Shown here piece by piece: positions 27,329 to 37,256 of a stretch of 64,000 nt of DNA. A program made the translations under genes and the position numbers. The stretch covers positions 1 through 64,000 of the forward strand of contig JAUIBW010000017.1 in the NCBI GenBank assembly GCA_030427585.1, given 5' to 3'. The stretch's first letter is position 1. Each line of letters begins with the position of its first letter. Source of the DNA: Bacteroidia bacterium (lineage in GTDB: Bacteria > Bacteroidota > Bacteroidia > Flavobacteriales > Flavobacteriaceae). Below the pieces are notes generated by a model that did no database searches, was not told where the DNA came from, and saw only the letters and a list, made by a program, of their open reading frames with translations.

Positions 27329-28507
27329 TTACTTAAAAGCAGACATCCCGGTAATATCCATTCCTGTAATTAGTAAATGTATATCGTGTGTTCCTTCATA
27401 GGTAATCACACTTTCGAGGTTCATCATATGGCGCATGATACTATACTCCCCAGTGATTCCCATTCCGCCAAGGATTTGTCTGGCTTCTCTTGCAATATTA
27501 ATCGCCATTTCTACATTATTACGTTTTGCCATAGAGATTTGTGCACTAGTGGCTTTACCTTCATTACGCAACACTCCTAATCGCCATGCTAATAATTGTG
27601 CTTTGGTGATTTCGGTAATCATTTCTGCCAGTTTCTTTTGTTGCAATTGCGTTGCTCCAATAGGTTTATCAAACTGAACACGTTCTTTGGCATATCTTAA
27701 AGCGGTATCATAGCAATCCATAGCAGCACCAATTGCTCCCCAGGCGATACCATATCGTGCAGAATCCAAACATCCCAGTGGTGCTCCAAGTCCGCTTTTA
27801 CCTGGTAATATATTTTCTTTTGGCACTTTTACATTATCAAAGATTAATTCTCCGGTTGCAGAAGCACGAAGTGACCATTTATTATGTGTTTCTGGAGTTG
27901 TAAATCCCTCCATACCACGTTCTACTACAAGTCCATGGATTCTTCCTTCTTCATTTTTGGCCCAAACCACTGCAATGTCGGCAAAAGGTGCATTAGAAAT
28001 CCAAAGTTTAGCGCCATTAAGCAAGTAATGATCTCCGTTATCTTTAAAATTAGTAGTCATCCCGCCAGGGTTTGATCCATGATCAGGTTCTGTAAGACCA
28101 AAGCAACCTATAAATTCTCCAGAGGCTAACTTGGGTAAGTATTTTTTTCGTTGTTCTTCTGAACCATATTTCCAAATCGGATACATCACCAATGAAGATT
28201 GGACAGAGGATGTAGATCGTACTCCAGAATCTCCTCGCTCTATCTCCTGCATAATCAAACCATAACTAATTTGATCTAATCCAGCGCCACCATACTCTTC
28301 GGGTATATAAGGCCCAAATGCTCCTATCTCTGCAAGTCCTCTAATAATCTGTGTAGGGAATTCTGCTCGCTGCGCAAAATCTTCTATAATAGGAGATACT
28401 TCGCGTTTTACCCAACTACGAGCAGCATCACGAACCATTTTATGTTCATCACTCAACAATTCGTCAATCTGGTAATAATCTGGTGCCTGGAATAAATCTG
28501 GTTTCAT
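27329..28507 (-). CDS. gcdH: acyl-CoA dehydrogenase, glutaryl-CoA dehydrogenase type
   Basis: 392 residues. FAD/substrate motifs are 'GCFGLTEPDHGSNPGGM' around residue 130-146, 'LNGAKLWISNAPFADI' and 'RVQFDKPIGATQL'. The catalytic Glu sits in 'SVITYEGTHDIH' near residue 371, the glutaryl-CoA dehydrogenase position. 'TEPDHGSNPGGM' is also characteristic of that subgroup. It would oxidise and decarboxylate glutaryl-CoA to crotonyl-CoA in lysine/tryptophan breakdown. It is transcribed alone. Confidence 0.88.
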   Translation of the reverse strand: MKPDLFQAPDYYQIDELLSDEHKMVRDAARSWVKREVSPIIEDFAQRAEFPTQIIRGLAEIGAFGPYIPEEYGGAGLDQISYGLIMQEIERGDSGVRSTSSVQSSLVMYPIWKYGSEEQRKKYLPKLASGEFIGCFGLTEPDHGSNPGGMTTNFKDNGDHYLLNGAKLWISNAPFADIAVVWAKNEEGRIHGLVVERGMEGFTTPETHNKWSLRASATGELIFDNVKVPKENILPGKSGLGAPLGCLDSARYGIAWGAIGAAMDCYDTALRYAKERVQFDKPIGATQLQQKKLAEMITEITKAQLLAWRLGVLRNEGKATSAQISMAKRNNVEMAINIAREARQILGGMGITGEYSIMRHMMNLESVITYEGTHDIHLLITGMDITGMSAFK

Positions 28508-28946
28508 TTTTTAAAGTATTTTCTAAATTACTGCATATAAGTGCAAAACAAATGTAGGTAATGCTAAAAAAGCAAGCAATTTTTTTGACATTTTTGAAGA
28601 GATTGATCATTCTACTATTACATTTAATATTTTTTGATCAAAAAGACATCCAAATACGTTACTTTATTGCATTCATTTTGATAACAAAGTCAATTTAGTT
28701 TTTTACAGAGGTTAAAATTTGCTGTATCCATCTACCAAAAAATTTGTGTATAATTTCCGCAGTTTACCTCTTTTTTCTACACAAACAAGGCCTTTTAAAA
28801 GAAAAAATACTAACTTAAAAAAATACAATCAATTGTTTTTCAGTAATTTAAATTCAGAATAACATCCCTTGTTTCTTCTGGCATAATTATTCTATATATA
28901 CTTTCATATAGAATTAAAATTTATTAAAACTAAAATTATAACAACA
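28508..28946. other. 439-bp divergent intergenic region
   Basis: AT-rich. No gene, hairpin of note or clear two-box promoter could be identified. Confidence 0.4.
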
Positions 28947-29264
28947 ATGAAAAATTTATTTGTATTACCGGTATTAGCTTTTGGAGTATTAGTAGGAACT
29001 CAAAACATGAATGCTCAGGAAGTAGCTTCTAATGATGATACAGAAGTAATTGCTCCTGTTCAGGAAAAATATATAGATCTAGCTGTAGAAAACTTACCTC
29101 AACCTGTTCTTGATGCAGTTGCAAAAGATTATGCTGGTGCAACTATCGAAAGTGCTGGAGCTAAAGAAGATGCTTCAGAATTTAGATTAATATTAAAACA
29201 AGGTGATAAGGAAATGGAAGTTTTCTGTGATGCAGATGGAAAATGGATCTCTAAAAAGGGATAA
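28947..29264 (+). CDS. PepSY-like secreted protein
   Basis: 105 residues with a signal peptide (1-24, ending 'NMNAQ'). The mature domain has the Bacteroidota PepSY-like pattern: 'ENLPQPVLDAVAKDYAGATI' helix, then 'EFRLILKQGDKEMEVFCDADGKWISKKG'. Such small periplasmic proteins have the BLIP/PepSY fold, with no proven function. Single gene followed by a terminator. Confidence 0.75.
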   Translation: MKNLFVLPVLAFGVLVGTQNMNAQEVASNDDTEVIAPVQEKYIDLAVENLPQPVLDAVAKDYAGATIESAGAKEDASEFRLILKQGDKEMEVFCDADGKWISKKG

Positions 29265-29338
29265 ACCTTTAATGGTATATAAGAAAAGGTTTAATTTATT
29301 GGTGATATAAATTAAACTGTAGAGTGATTGAATTTAGA

Positions 29339-29367
29339 AAAAGGAAGGTGTAAGCCTTCCTTTTTTT
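29339..29367 (+). terminator. intrinsic terminator
   Basis: 8-bp stem AAGGAAGG / CCTTCCTT with a T run, between the PepSY-like gene and convergent trmN6. Confidence 0.85.
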
Positions 29368-29372
29368 ATGAA

Positions 29373-30086
29373 TTACATTTTTAGATAAAATGCTTTGGTA
29401 AGATTTATATATGCATCTGTATACTGATGCCGTTTTGTTTCTATTATCAATTCATTAACTTCAAAATTTATTTGATCTCGACCAAATAACAACAAGCTTC
29501 TTTTTATTTCTGAACCCGGTGTCCCTTTTACTCTTGTGATCTTTTGTGGAAACAAACTTACCTGTGCAGCAATATCAATAACACGTATTTCTTCTTTATA
29601 TGGTACAATCATTGCAAATTGCCCTTTATTCGATAACAGTTTTGATCCTCCGATTAAAAGATGTTCAAAAGGAAGAGCATCTTCGAATCTAGCCATATCT
29701 CGTTTAGAATCCGACGTTTTATAATCCTCTGCATAAAACGGAGGATTACTGATTAGCAAGTCATATTGATCATCGATCTCTGTTACAAACTCCTGAAAAG
29801 AGGCATGATAACAAAACAGTCTGTCTCCCCAGGACGATGCCTCAAAATTTTCTACAGCCTGCTCATAAGCATCTACATCGATTTCTATAGCATCGATCAC
29901 TTCTGCTCGAGAACGTTGTGCTGCCATTAAAGCTATTATTCCTGTACCTGCTCCTATATCAAGAATAGAGGTTACGGTATCATTAATAGGAACCCAGGCT
30001 CCGAGTAGAACTCCATCTGTACCTATTTTCATGGCACATCGGTCTTGATGAACCATAAAGTCTTTAAATACAAAAGGCTTAGTCAT
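29373..30086 (-). CDS. trmN6: tRNA1(Val) (adenine-37-N6)-methyltransferase
   Basis: 237 residues. An N-terminal 'QDRCAMKIGTDGVLLGAW' segment precedes the SAM loop 'ILDIGAGTGIIALMAA' (about 42-57). The N6-adenine methylase motif 'NPPFY' is near residue 117. These define the TrmN6/YfiC family, which methylates A37 of tRNA1(Val). It is third in a unit with rpsP and rimM, the slot often held by trmD in other bacteria. Confidence 0.9.
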   Translation of the reverse strand: MTKPFVFKDFMVHQDRCAMKIGTDGVLLGAWVPINDTVTSILDIGAGTGIIALMAAQRSRAEVIDAIEIDVDAYEQAVENFEASSWGDRLFCYHASFQEFVTEIDDQYDLLISNPPFYAEDYKTSDSKRDMARFEDALPFEHLLIGGSKLLSNKGQFAMIVPYKEEIRVIDIAAQVSLFPQKITRVKGTPGSEIKRSLLLFGRDQINFEVNELIIETKRHQYTDAYINLTKAFYLKM

Positions 30087-30118
30087 ACTATTACTATTTA
30101 TCAGGATGTAAAATAAGG

Positions 30119-30643
30119 TTAAAGGTATAAATCAATAAGTCCTTCGGGAGTACGAACTGTAATCGTTTTTGACTTTCTATCAATTTCATCAATAAATTCA
30201 TCATTCATAGGAATAAGAATCTCGACACCATTACGATCAACCTCGAATAAAGCCTGAGCAGTTGTATCATTAATAGCTTTAATAATTCCTACTTCTCCAA
30301 AACCGGTATCAACAATGGTAAAACCGATTATTTCGTGATAATAAAACTGATTTCCTTCAAGTTTTGGCAATAATGTAAGCGGTAAGTACAGTTCTGCTTT
30401 CATGAGATCGTCTGCGTCTTCTTCAGAATCTACATCCTCAAATTTTATACGCAGTAAATCACTTTTATGTAGTGAACATTTTTCAATAAAAAATGGAACC
30501 AGATTATTGTTATAGTTAACAAATACTGATTCCATTTTCGTATAACTTTCGGGCTCATCGGTATCTAATTTAACCAATACCTCGCCCTTAAAACTAAATT
30601 TACTTACGATTTTACCTAGATAGAAGCATTCTTCTTTCTTCAT
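30119..30643 (-). CDS. rimM: ribosome maturation factor RimM
   Basis: 174 residues from the ATG at 30643; the TTG six bases further up is less likely. The N-terminal barrel opens '[22 protein letters not shown]', and the PRC-barrel half has '[19 protein letters not shown]' and '[15 protein letters not shown]'. RimM binds ribosomal protein uS19 and helps mature the 30S head. It lies 14 bp after rpsP, an ancient pairing. Confidence 0.95.
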   Translation of the reverse strand: MKKEECFYLGKIVSKFSFKGEVLVKLDTDEPESYTKMESVFVNYNNNLVPFFIEKCSLHKSDLLRIKFEDVDSEEDADDLMKAELYLPLTLLPKLEGNQFYYHEIIGFTIVDTGFGEVGIIKAINDTTAQALFEVDRNGVEILIPMNDEFIDEIDRKSKTITVRTPEGLIDLYL

Positions 30644-30657
30644 CGTCAATAATGCAA

Positions 30658-31200
30658 CTATTCTTCTTCGTTGCTAGCTTTTTCTGTTACCTCTGCTTCT
30701 GCAGTTTCTTCTGTAGCAGCTTCTTCCGCTTCAGCAGTAGCTTCTGCTTCTTCAGCTTTTGCTGCAGCTTCACGCTTAGCGTTTACTTCTTTCTCTGCTT
30801 CCAAAGCTTTAGCTTTTGCCGCCGCTTCAGCCTTTGCTAATGCTTCTTTCTTTGCATCAACAGATCCTTCTTTTTCAGATAACCAAGCCTGGTATTTTTC
30901 CTCAGCTTGCTCTTCTGTTAAAGCACCTTTCTTTACTCCGCCAGCAAGGTGATTTTTTAGTAAAGCTCCTTTATAAGATAAAATAGCTTTTGCTGTATCG
31001 GTAGGTTGTGCACCATTCTGTAACCATTTTACAGCTCCATCAACATCTAAGTTGATACTTGCAGGGTTTACATTAGGATTATAAGTTCCTAATTTTTCAA
31101 GAAATCTACCATCTCTTTTTGATCTAGCATCTGCTGCTACGATCCAGTAAAAAGGCTTCCCTTTTTTACCATGTCTCTGTAATCTAATTTTAACAGGCAT
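30658..31200 (-). CDS. rpsP: 30S ribosomal protein bS16 with acidic Ala-rich tail
   Basis: 180 residues, about twice the E. coli length. Residues 1-80 are canonical bS16 ('[20 protein letters not shown]', '[11 protein letters not shown]'). The remainder is a Lys/Glu/Ala-rich segment (about 100-180) predicted to be helical or coiled, ending in acidic residues. Such tails are common in Bacteroidota bS16, and their role is not established. First gene of the rpsP-rimM-trmN6 unit. Confidence 0.96.
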   Translation of the reverse strand: MPVKIRLQRHGKKGKPFYWIVAADARSKRDGRFLEKLGTYNPNVNPASINLDVDGAVKWLQNGAQPTDTAKAILSYKGALLKNHLAGGVKKGALTEEQAEEKYQAWLSEKEGSVDAKKEALAKAEAAAKAKALEAEKEVNAKREAAAKAEEAEATAEAEEAATEETAEAEVTEKASNEEE

Positions 31201-31543
31201 ATAAATTAATTTTTGGGTACTCGACCCTGTTCATAATTAAGGGCGCAAAGGTAACTATTTTAAATCAATTCGAATCAACAAATAAAAGTTTATTCTCTGT
31301 AAAATAATCATTTATATAAATAATGTATGAAAAACTGGTCCATGAATTTAATTTTTATAACAAAAAACACTTCAAAATCCCGGTTTCACTAATAACAAAA
31401 TACCTTTTTTGTGCATTTCATCGATAAAATATGCTTTTTTTCGATAAAAAAGTTGTTTTCCTCATATTTTCATTATATGTTTGTAGGTGTAAATATATTT
31501 TTACGGTTTTTCCGTAAAAAAATCATATTAAAGCCCCAAGCCT
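31201..31543. other. 343-bp divergent intergenic region
   Basis: AT-rich; it must carry the leftward rpsP promoter and the rightward lipoprotein promoter (31453-31483). No gene seen. Two ATCGATAAA/TCGATAAAA repeats near 31420-31450 are noted without a known role. Confidence 0.45.
31453..31483 (+). promoter_or_regulatory. promoter of the DUF6252-like lipoprotein gene
   Basis: A TTG at 31453-31455 and TATGTTTG at 31476-31483, 20 nt apart, fit the Bacteroidota consensus. The start codon is 60 bp downstream. Confidence 0.5.
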
Positions 31544-32383
31544 ATGATTAAAAAAATTACCCCTCTAATGGCAGTAATCTGCCTTTTTTTAACTTCATGC
31601 TCTACAGATATCGAAATAAACACACCAGCTTTACAAGCAAAAATTGATGGCGAGTTATTTAGATCATCTATTAAAAAAGCTGTTATTTATGATGACGGGA
31701 CACTAGTAATATCAGGTAGCTCGGGAGATAAATCTATAAGCTTTACAACTACATCTACAAATGTTGGAACGTACAAAACAGCTCTTCAAACCATAAGTAA
31801 GGTTAGTTTTCAAAAAAATCAAACAAAATTTATTTCTAAAGACGGAGAAACCGAAGGTGAAGTATCCATAACAGAAATATATAATAATGAAATTTCTGGT
31901 AATTTTCATTTTAAAGATCTTAAAGATGACAATGGTAATCCAGTAAATTTTAATAATGGATGGTTTTACAGGTTACCATTAGAGAATGGTATAATTGAAG
32001 AAGAAATACCTCAGGAAATTAACCCTTGTTTACTTAATGCATCTTTAACTGCTTTGGTGAATAATACAGAAATGATTACTGATAATCATACCGCTAAATT
32101 ATTTGGCGTAGATGATGCTTCTATCCTTATTACTGCAACCAATGAAACCGAAGAAGTAAATATTGTATTTATGGCCAATGTAGCGCCGGGTACTTATCTA
32201 TTAACCGGATCTGGAAATTATAGTGCTTCTTACGAAGTAAATAATGATAAGTCCTCTGCATTGTCAGGAACTCTTATTATTACAAATCACGATATCGAAA
32301 CCAAATGTATTAGCGGAAGTTTTGAATTTGAAACCAGAAGTGGTTCTCAAATATCACAAGGCTTCTTTGATTTTGGTTATTAA
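31544..32383 (+). CDS. lipoprotein, DUF6252-like
   Basis: 279 residues with a lipoprotein signal (lipobox 'LTSC', Cys19). The mature part contains two related modules: 'LQAKIDGELFRSS' to 'GNFHFKDLKDDNGNPVNFNNG', then 'LTALVNNTEMITDN' to 'CISGSFEFETRSG'. Both follow the calycin-like beta pattern of DUF6252 proteins. It is thus probably a two-domain duplicate, tethered to the periplasmic or outer face of a membrane. Function unknown. A strong terminator follows. Confidence 0.65.
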   Translation: MIKKITPLMAVICLFLTSCSTDIEINTPALQAKIDGELFRSSIKKAVIYDDGTLVISGSSGDKSISFTTTSTNVGTYKTALQTISKVSFQKNQTKFISKDGETEGEVSITEIYNNEISGNFHFKDLKDDNGNPVNFNNGWFYRLPLENGIIEEEIPQEINPCLLNASLTALVNNTEMITDNHTAKLFGVDDASILITATNETEEVNIVFMANVAPGTYLLTGSGNYSASYEVNNDKSSALSGTLIITNHDIETKCISGSFEFETRSGSQISQGFFDFGY

Positions 32384-32427
32384 TATTTATTACCCCTAAA
32401 TAATTACCCTACTCGACTTTGCTCATA

Positions 32428-32460
32428 AAAAGCGATCATTTTATAAATGATCGCTTTTTC
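32428..32460 (+). terminator. intrinsic terminator
   Basis: Perfect 14-bp stem AAAAGCGATCATTT / AAATGATCGCTTTT, 3-nt loop, T run. Confidence 0.92.
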
Positions 32461-32598
32461 ATACACTTACTTTCTTGTATCGATAATACTCACAACTATA
32501 GTTAATAATTCTGAATAACTTTTCGAAAATCGAAGTATCATTTTGGTTATTTTTGAAAGTCCTTTGTAAGGGATAATTTTCTTGAAACACCTCTTTTT

Positions 32599-35500
32599 AT
32601 GTACTTAGTTTTTGATACTGAAACCACCGGGTTACCTAAACGATGGGACGCCCCTATTAGCGATACCGATAATTGGCCAAGATGTATACAAATCGCATGG
32701 CAGTTACACGACGCTATGGGAAACTGTATCGAACATCAAGATTACCTGGTACAACCAGATGGATTTAATATCCCATATGATGCAGAAAAAATCCATGGTA
32801 TTTCGACTGAGTTAGCAACACAAGATGGGATTACACTACAAGAAGTATTAGATAAATTTAATATTGCTCTATCCAAAACCAAATTTGTTGTCGGACAAAA
32901 TGTTGGATTTGATGTAAATATTATGGGTGCAGAATTCTATCGCCTCGGTATAGAAAACAATTTACAAGAACTTCCTGTTTTAGATACCTGTACTGAAGTC
33001 ACGGCAGAATTGTGTCAAATCTCAGGGGGTCGTGGAGGCAAATTTAAACTCCCTACACTTACAGAACTTCATCAACACTTATTCGGCACCGCTTTTGGCG
33101 AAGCACATAATGCTACTGCCGATGTAGAAGCTACTACCCGATGTTTTCTCGAATTGATCCGTAAACAAGTTTTTACTGTTGAAGAGCTTGATGTAGCGCC
33201 AGATTATTTTCAAAATTTTGCAGAGGCGAATCCTCAAACGATTCAGCTAATAGGTTTAAAACACATCAATCTCAAAAAGGCTTCTCAGAAAATCCGGGAA
33301 ACTCTTGCAAAAAAAGAAGATTCTGATTTATCCCAACAAGAGATCGATGATAATATTGCAGCTCTGGATAAAGTTAACTTTGCCCATCTACATAACCATA
33401 CTCAGTTCTCGGTATTACAATCAACAACCAGTATTTCTGATTTAATAAAAGTAGCTGCACAACATAAAATGAATGCTGTCGCCATGACAGACCATGCTAA
33501 TATGATGGGAGCTTTTCATTTTGTTCAGGGAATCTCTAATCACAATAAAACTGTAAAAGCAGCTAATGCTGAAGCAATAGAAAATGGACAAGAACCCGAA
33601 GGTGTAGAAATGAAGCCTATTGTAGGCTGCGAGTTTTTTGTTTGCGAAAATCACACAGACAAATCCAGAAAAGATAACGGATATCAAATAGTGCTGTTAG
33701 CCAAAAACAAAAACGGATATCATAATCTGGCTAAAATGTCTTCTATTGCTTTTGTTAATGGATTTTATTATGTTCCCAGAATTGATAAAGAAGTTATTAA
33801 GCAATACAAAGAAGATATCATTGTTCTTACCGGAAACTTATATGGAGAAGTTCCTAGTAAAGTGCTTAATATTGGAGAAAAACAAGCCGAAGAAGCTTTA
33901 CTATGGTGGCACCAGGAATTCGGAGACGATCTCTATATCGAGATTATGCGCCATAATCAAGAAGATGAAAATAGAGTAAATCAGGTATTGATTCAATTTG
34001 CCAAAAAACACAACATTAAACTCGTTGCCTCTAACAATACATATTACTGCGAAAAAGAAGATGCCAATGCCCATGATATTCTCTTATGTGTAAAAGATGG
34101 AGAAAAACAAGCTACCCCTATTGGTCGTGGAAGAGGATATCGATATGGGTTACCTAATCAGGAATATTATTTTAAGTCTCAGGAGGAGATGAAAAGTCTT
34201 TTTAAAGACTTGCCTGAAGCTATCATAAATATTCAGGAAATTGTAGACAAAATAGAACCTTTTGAGCTTGCCAGAGATGTATTATTACCAGCGTTTGATA
34301 TCCCAGAAGAATTTCAATCTGAAGAAGATTTAATTGATGGTGGCAAACGAGGAGAAAACAAATACTTAAGACATATCACATACGAAGGTGCAAAAAAACG
34401 ATATGGAGATATAACTCCCGAGATAGATGAACGTCTGGATTTTGAATTAAAAGTAATTGAAAAAACCGGGTATCCGGGGTATTTCCTGATTGTAGAAGAT
34501 TTTATTCGTGCCGCCCGGGATATGGGAGTCTCTGTAGGCCCCGGTCGTGGATCAGCAGCAGGATCAGCAGTAGCCTACTGCCTATGGATCACTAACCTCG
34601 ACCCTATTAAATACGATTTACTTTTTGAGCGTTTCTTAAATCCAGATCGTGTAAGTATGCCCGATATTGATATTGATTTTGATGATGAAGGTCGAGGTCG
34701 TGTTATGGATTATGTAATTGAAAAATACGGTGCCAATCAGGTTGCGCAGATCATTACCTATGGTACAATGGCAGCAAAATCTTCTATACGTGATACGGCA
34801 CGAGTACTAGATCTTCCTCTTGGTGATGCAGATCGTATTGCAAAGCTTATCCCTAATATGTCGAAACTCGGAAAGATTTTTGGTATAGATGAAGCTATAT
34901 TAAAGAAAAAATTTAGAAGTGATGAATTAGAAAAAGTTAATGAGCTCCTTACTATTGCCGAAGGTAGTGATCTTGAAGCTGAAACACTTAACCAGGCCAG
35001 GGTATTAGAAGGTTCGGTGAGAAACACCGGGATTCATGCCTGCGGTGTTATTATTACACCAGATGACATTACCAAATTTGTCCCTGTAGCATTAGCTAAG
35101 GATTCTGACATGTACTGTACACAGTTTGACAACTCTGTGGTAGAAAATGCAGGACTACTAAAAATGGATTTCCTGGGATTAAAAACATTAACCTTAATTA
35201 AGGATACTGTTAAGATTGTAAAAGCAAAGCATGGAGTAGAATTAGATCCCGAAAATTTCCCTCTTGATGACGAAGAAACCTATGCTCTTTTCCAAAGAGG
35301 AGAAACTGTTGGAGTGTTTCAATATGAATCTCCCGGGATGCAAAAATATATGAAGGAGCTTAAGCCTACAGTTTTTGCAGATCTTATTGCAATGAATGCT
35401 TTATATCGTCCCGGGCCATTAGAATATATTCCTAGTTTTATCAACAGAAAACACGGTACAGAGGAAATCATTTACGACCTTGAAGCTTGTGAAGAGTACT

Positions 35501-36984
35501 TAAAAGAAACTTACGGAATTACCGTGTACCAGGAGCAGGTAATGTTGCTCTCACAAAAGCTGGCAAATTTCACTAAAGGTGAAGCCGATGTACTTCGTAA
35601 AGCAATGGGTAAAAAACAAAAAGCCGTACTTGATAAGATGAAGCCCAAGTTTATAAAACAAGCTTCAGAAAAAGGTCATGCAGAAGACAAACTAGAAAAA
35701 ATATGGAAAGACTGGGAAGCTTTTGCTGCCTACGCATTTAACAAATCCCACTCTACCTGCTATGCCTGGATTGCATACCAAACCGCATATCTTAAAGCGC
35801 ATTATCCTGCAGAATATATGGCTGCCGTGCTTTCTAATAACATGAACGACATTAAACAAGTCACTTTCTTTATGGAAGAATGTAAACGCATGAAGCTAGA
35901 TGTACTTGGGCCCGATGTAAATGAATCCTATCGTAAATTTTCGGTAAACAAAGATGGGGCCGTTCGTTTTGGAATGGGAGCCATTAAAGGAGTAGGAACT
36001 GGTGCTGTAGCTACCATAGTAGAAAACCGAAAAGAAGACGGACCATATAAATCTATCTTTGACCTCGCTAAACGTATCGATCTCAGAGCTGCTAACAAAA
36101 AAGCATTTGAAAGCTTAGCTTTGGCAGGAGGTTTTGATTCCTTTTCTGAAACCCATAGAGGACAATATTTTCATGAAGAAGGAGATGGTGTCACTTTCTT
36201 AGAAAAAGCAGTACGATATGGATCCAAGTTTCAGGAAAGTGAAAATTCTTCGCAAGTTAGTTTATTTGGAGAGTCAAGCGATGTACAAATCCCAGAACCC
36301 GTTGTGCCACCCTGTGAAGAATGGGGAACAATGGAAAAATTGGCCCGCGAAAAAGAAGTAGTAGGAATATATCTCTCTGGTCACCCACTAGACGATTTTA
36401 AATATGAAATGAAATATTTCTGTAATGGTACCTTGCTTAATTTTGCAGATCTCGAAAGCAACATTAATCGCGAGATTTCTTTTGGAGGAGTAATTTCTAA
36501 CGTAGAACATCGCACATCTAAAAACGGTAAAGGTTGGGCTACATTTGTGATAGAAGATTATAATACAGCCCATGAATTTAGAATTTTTGGTGAAGAGTAT
36601 TTAAAACATCGTCCTTTCCTGGTAAAAAGTACATTTGTATATGCCAAAGCTTTTATTAAAGAAGGTTGGGTAAACCGTGATACTGGTAAAAAAGGAGATC
36701 CCAGAATACAATTTAATAGTTTTCAACTGCTACACGATGTGATGGAAACCTATGCAAGAAAGCTTACAATTCAAATGGATATTAATGAACTTTCTGATTC
36801 TAGAATAGACAATCTAAAAGAACTACTAACAGAACATTCTGGAAATCATACACTTAATTTTGTAATCTACGAAATGGCCGAACAATTAAAACTGCATATG
36901 CCTAGCCGAAAACAAAAAGTAAATATTTCTCCAAAATTACTCATAGCTCTAGAGGACGAATCTATATATTATAAGTTAAATTAA
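32599..36984 (+). CDS. dnaE: DNA polymerase III alpha subunit with N-terminal proofreading exonuclease
   Basis: 1461 residues, about 300 longer than E. coli DnaE. Residues 1-195 are a DEDDh exonuclease (D6, E8, D105, H170, D175), like epsilon. A PHP domain follows from about 260 ('LHNHTQFSVLQ', 'AMTDHANMMG'), then the C-family polymerase core with 'GPGRGSAAGS' near 650 and the catalytic 'PDIDIDFDDEG' (D689, D691). Helix-hairpin-helix ('GVGTGAVATIVENR', about 1130) and OB-fold ('SFGGVISNVEHRT', about 1293) domains close the chain. Polymerase and proofreading thus sit in one polypeptide. It is the replicative polymerase; trxA and a DUF58 gene follow. Confidence 0.95.
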   Translation: MYLVFDTETTGLPKRWDAPISDTDNWPRCIQIAWQLHDAMGNCIEHQDYLVQPDGFNIPYDAEKIHGISTELATQDGITLQEVLDKFNIALSKTKFVVGQNVGFDVNIMGAEFYRLGIENNLQELPVLDTCTEVTAELCQISGGRGGKFKLPTLTELHQHLFGTAFGEAHNATADVEATTRCFLELIRKQVFTVEELDVAPDYFQNFAEANPQTIQLIGLKHINLKKASQKIRETLAKKEDSDLSQQEIDDNIAALDKVNFAHLHNHTQFSVLQSTTSISDLIKVAAQHKMNAVAMTDHANMMGAFHFVQGISNHNKTVKAANAEAIENGQEPEGVEMKPIVGCEFFVCENHTDKSRKDNGYQIVLLAKNKNGYHNLAKMSSIAFVNGFYYVPRIDKEVIKQYKEDIIVLTGNLYGEVPSKVLNIGEKQAEEALLWWHQEFGDDLYIEIMRHNQEDENRVNQVLIQFAKKHNIKLVASNNTYYCEKEDANAHDILLCVKDGEKQATPIGRGRGYRYGLPNQEYYFKSQEEMKSLFKDLPEAIINIQEIVDKIEPFELARDVLLPAFDIPEEFQSEEDLIDGGKRGENKYLRHITYEGAKKRYGDITPEIDERLDFELKVIEKTGYPGYFLIVEDFIRAARDMGVSVGPGRGSAAGSAVAYCLWITNLDPIKYDLLFERFLNPDRVSMPDIDIDFDDEGRGRVMDYVIEKYGANQVAQIITYGTMAAKSSIRDTARVLDLPLGDADRIAKLIPNMSKLGKIFGIDEAILKKKFRSDELEKVNELLTIAEGSDLEAETLNQARVLEGSVRNTGIHACGVIITPDDITKFVPVALAKDSDMYCTQFDNSVVENAGLLKMDFLGLKTLTLIKDTVKIVKAKHGVELDPENFPLDDEETYALFQRGETVGVFQYESPGMQKYMKELKPTVFADLIAMNALYRPGPLEYIPSFINRKHGTEEIIYDLEACEEYLKETYGITVYQEQVMLLSQKLANFTKGEADVLRKAMGKKQKAVLDKMKPKFIKQASEKGHAEDKLEKIWKDWEAFAAYAFNKSHSTCYAWIAYQTAYLKAHYPAEYMAAVLSNNMNDIKQVTFFMEECKRMKLDVLGPDVNESYRKFSVNKDGAVRFGMGAIKGVGTGAVATIVENRKEDGPYKSIFDLAKRIDLRAANKKAFESLALAGGFDSFSETHRGQYFHEEGDGVTFLEKAVRYGSKFQESENSSQVSLFGESSDVQIPEPVVPPCEEWGTMEKLAREKEVVGIYLSGHPLDDFKYEMKYFCNGTLLNFADLESNINREISFGGVISNVEHRTSKNGKGWATFVIEDYNTAHEFRIFGEEYLKHRPFLVKSTFVYAKAFIKEGWVNRDTGKKGDPRIQFNSFQLLHDVMETYARKLTIQMDINELSDSRIDNLKELLTEHSGNHTLNFVIYEMAEQLKLHMPSRKQKVNISPKLLIALEDESIYYKLN

Positions 36985-37256
36985 ACTATCTATATACAGA
37001 AATAGCTCGTGATTAATGAAAAACGGGCACTAAAAAAACTGTTAAGCCAAACATAATTTTCTTATATCTAGAAAATTATCAGAAACTTCTCGTTTATTAC
37101 TTTTCTTGCCATAAGTCAAGAATTTTGATATGGGAACCTACTACATTTGTTTTGATTATATATTGTAACAAAGAACATGTACTTAAACAACACCAAACAC
37201 AATTGCTCATAACATTATATCATACATAGCAATTTTGTTAGGCATAAAACTCTGTT

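Noticed and set aside
30671..30952. Antisense reading frames over the bS16 tail
   Set aside because: Low-complexity mirror of the Ala/Glu-rich tail; no independent support.
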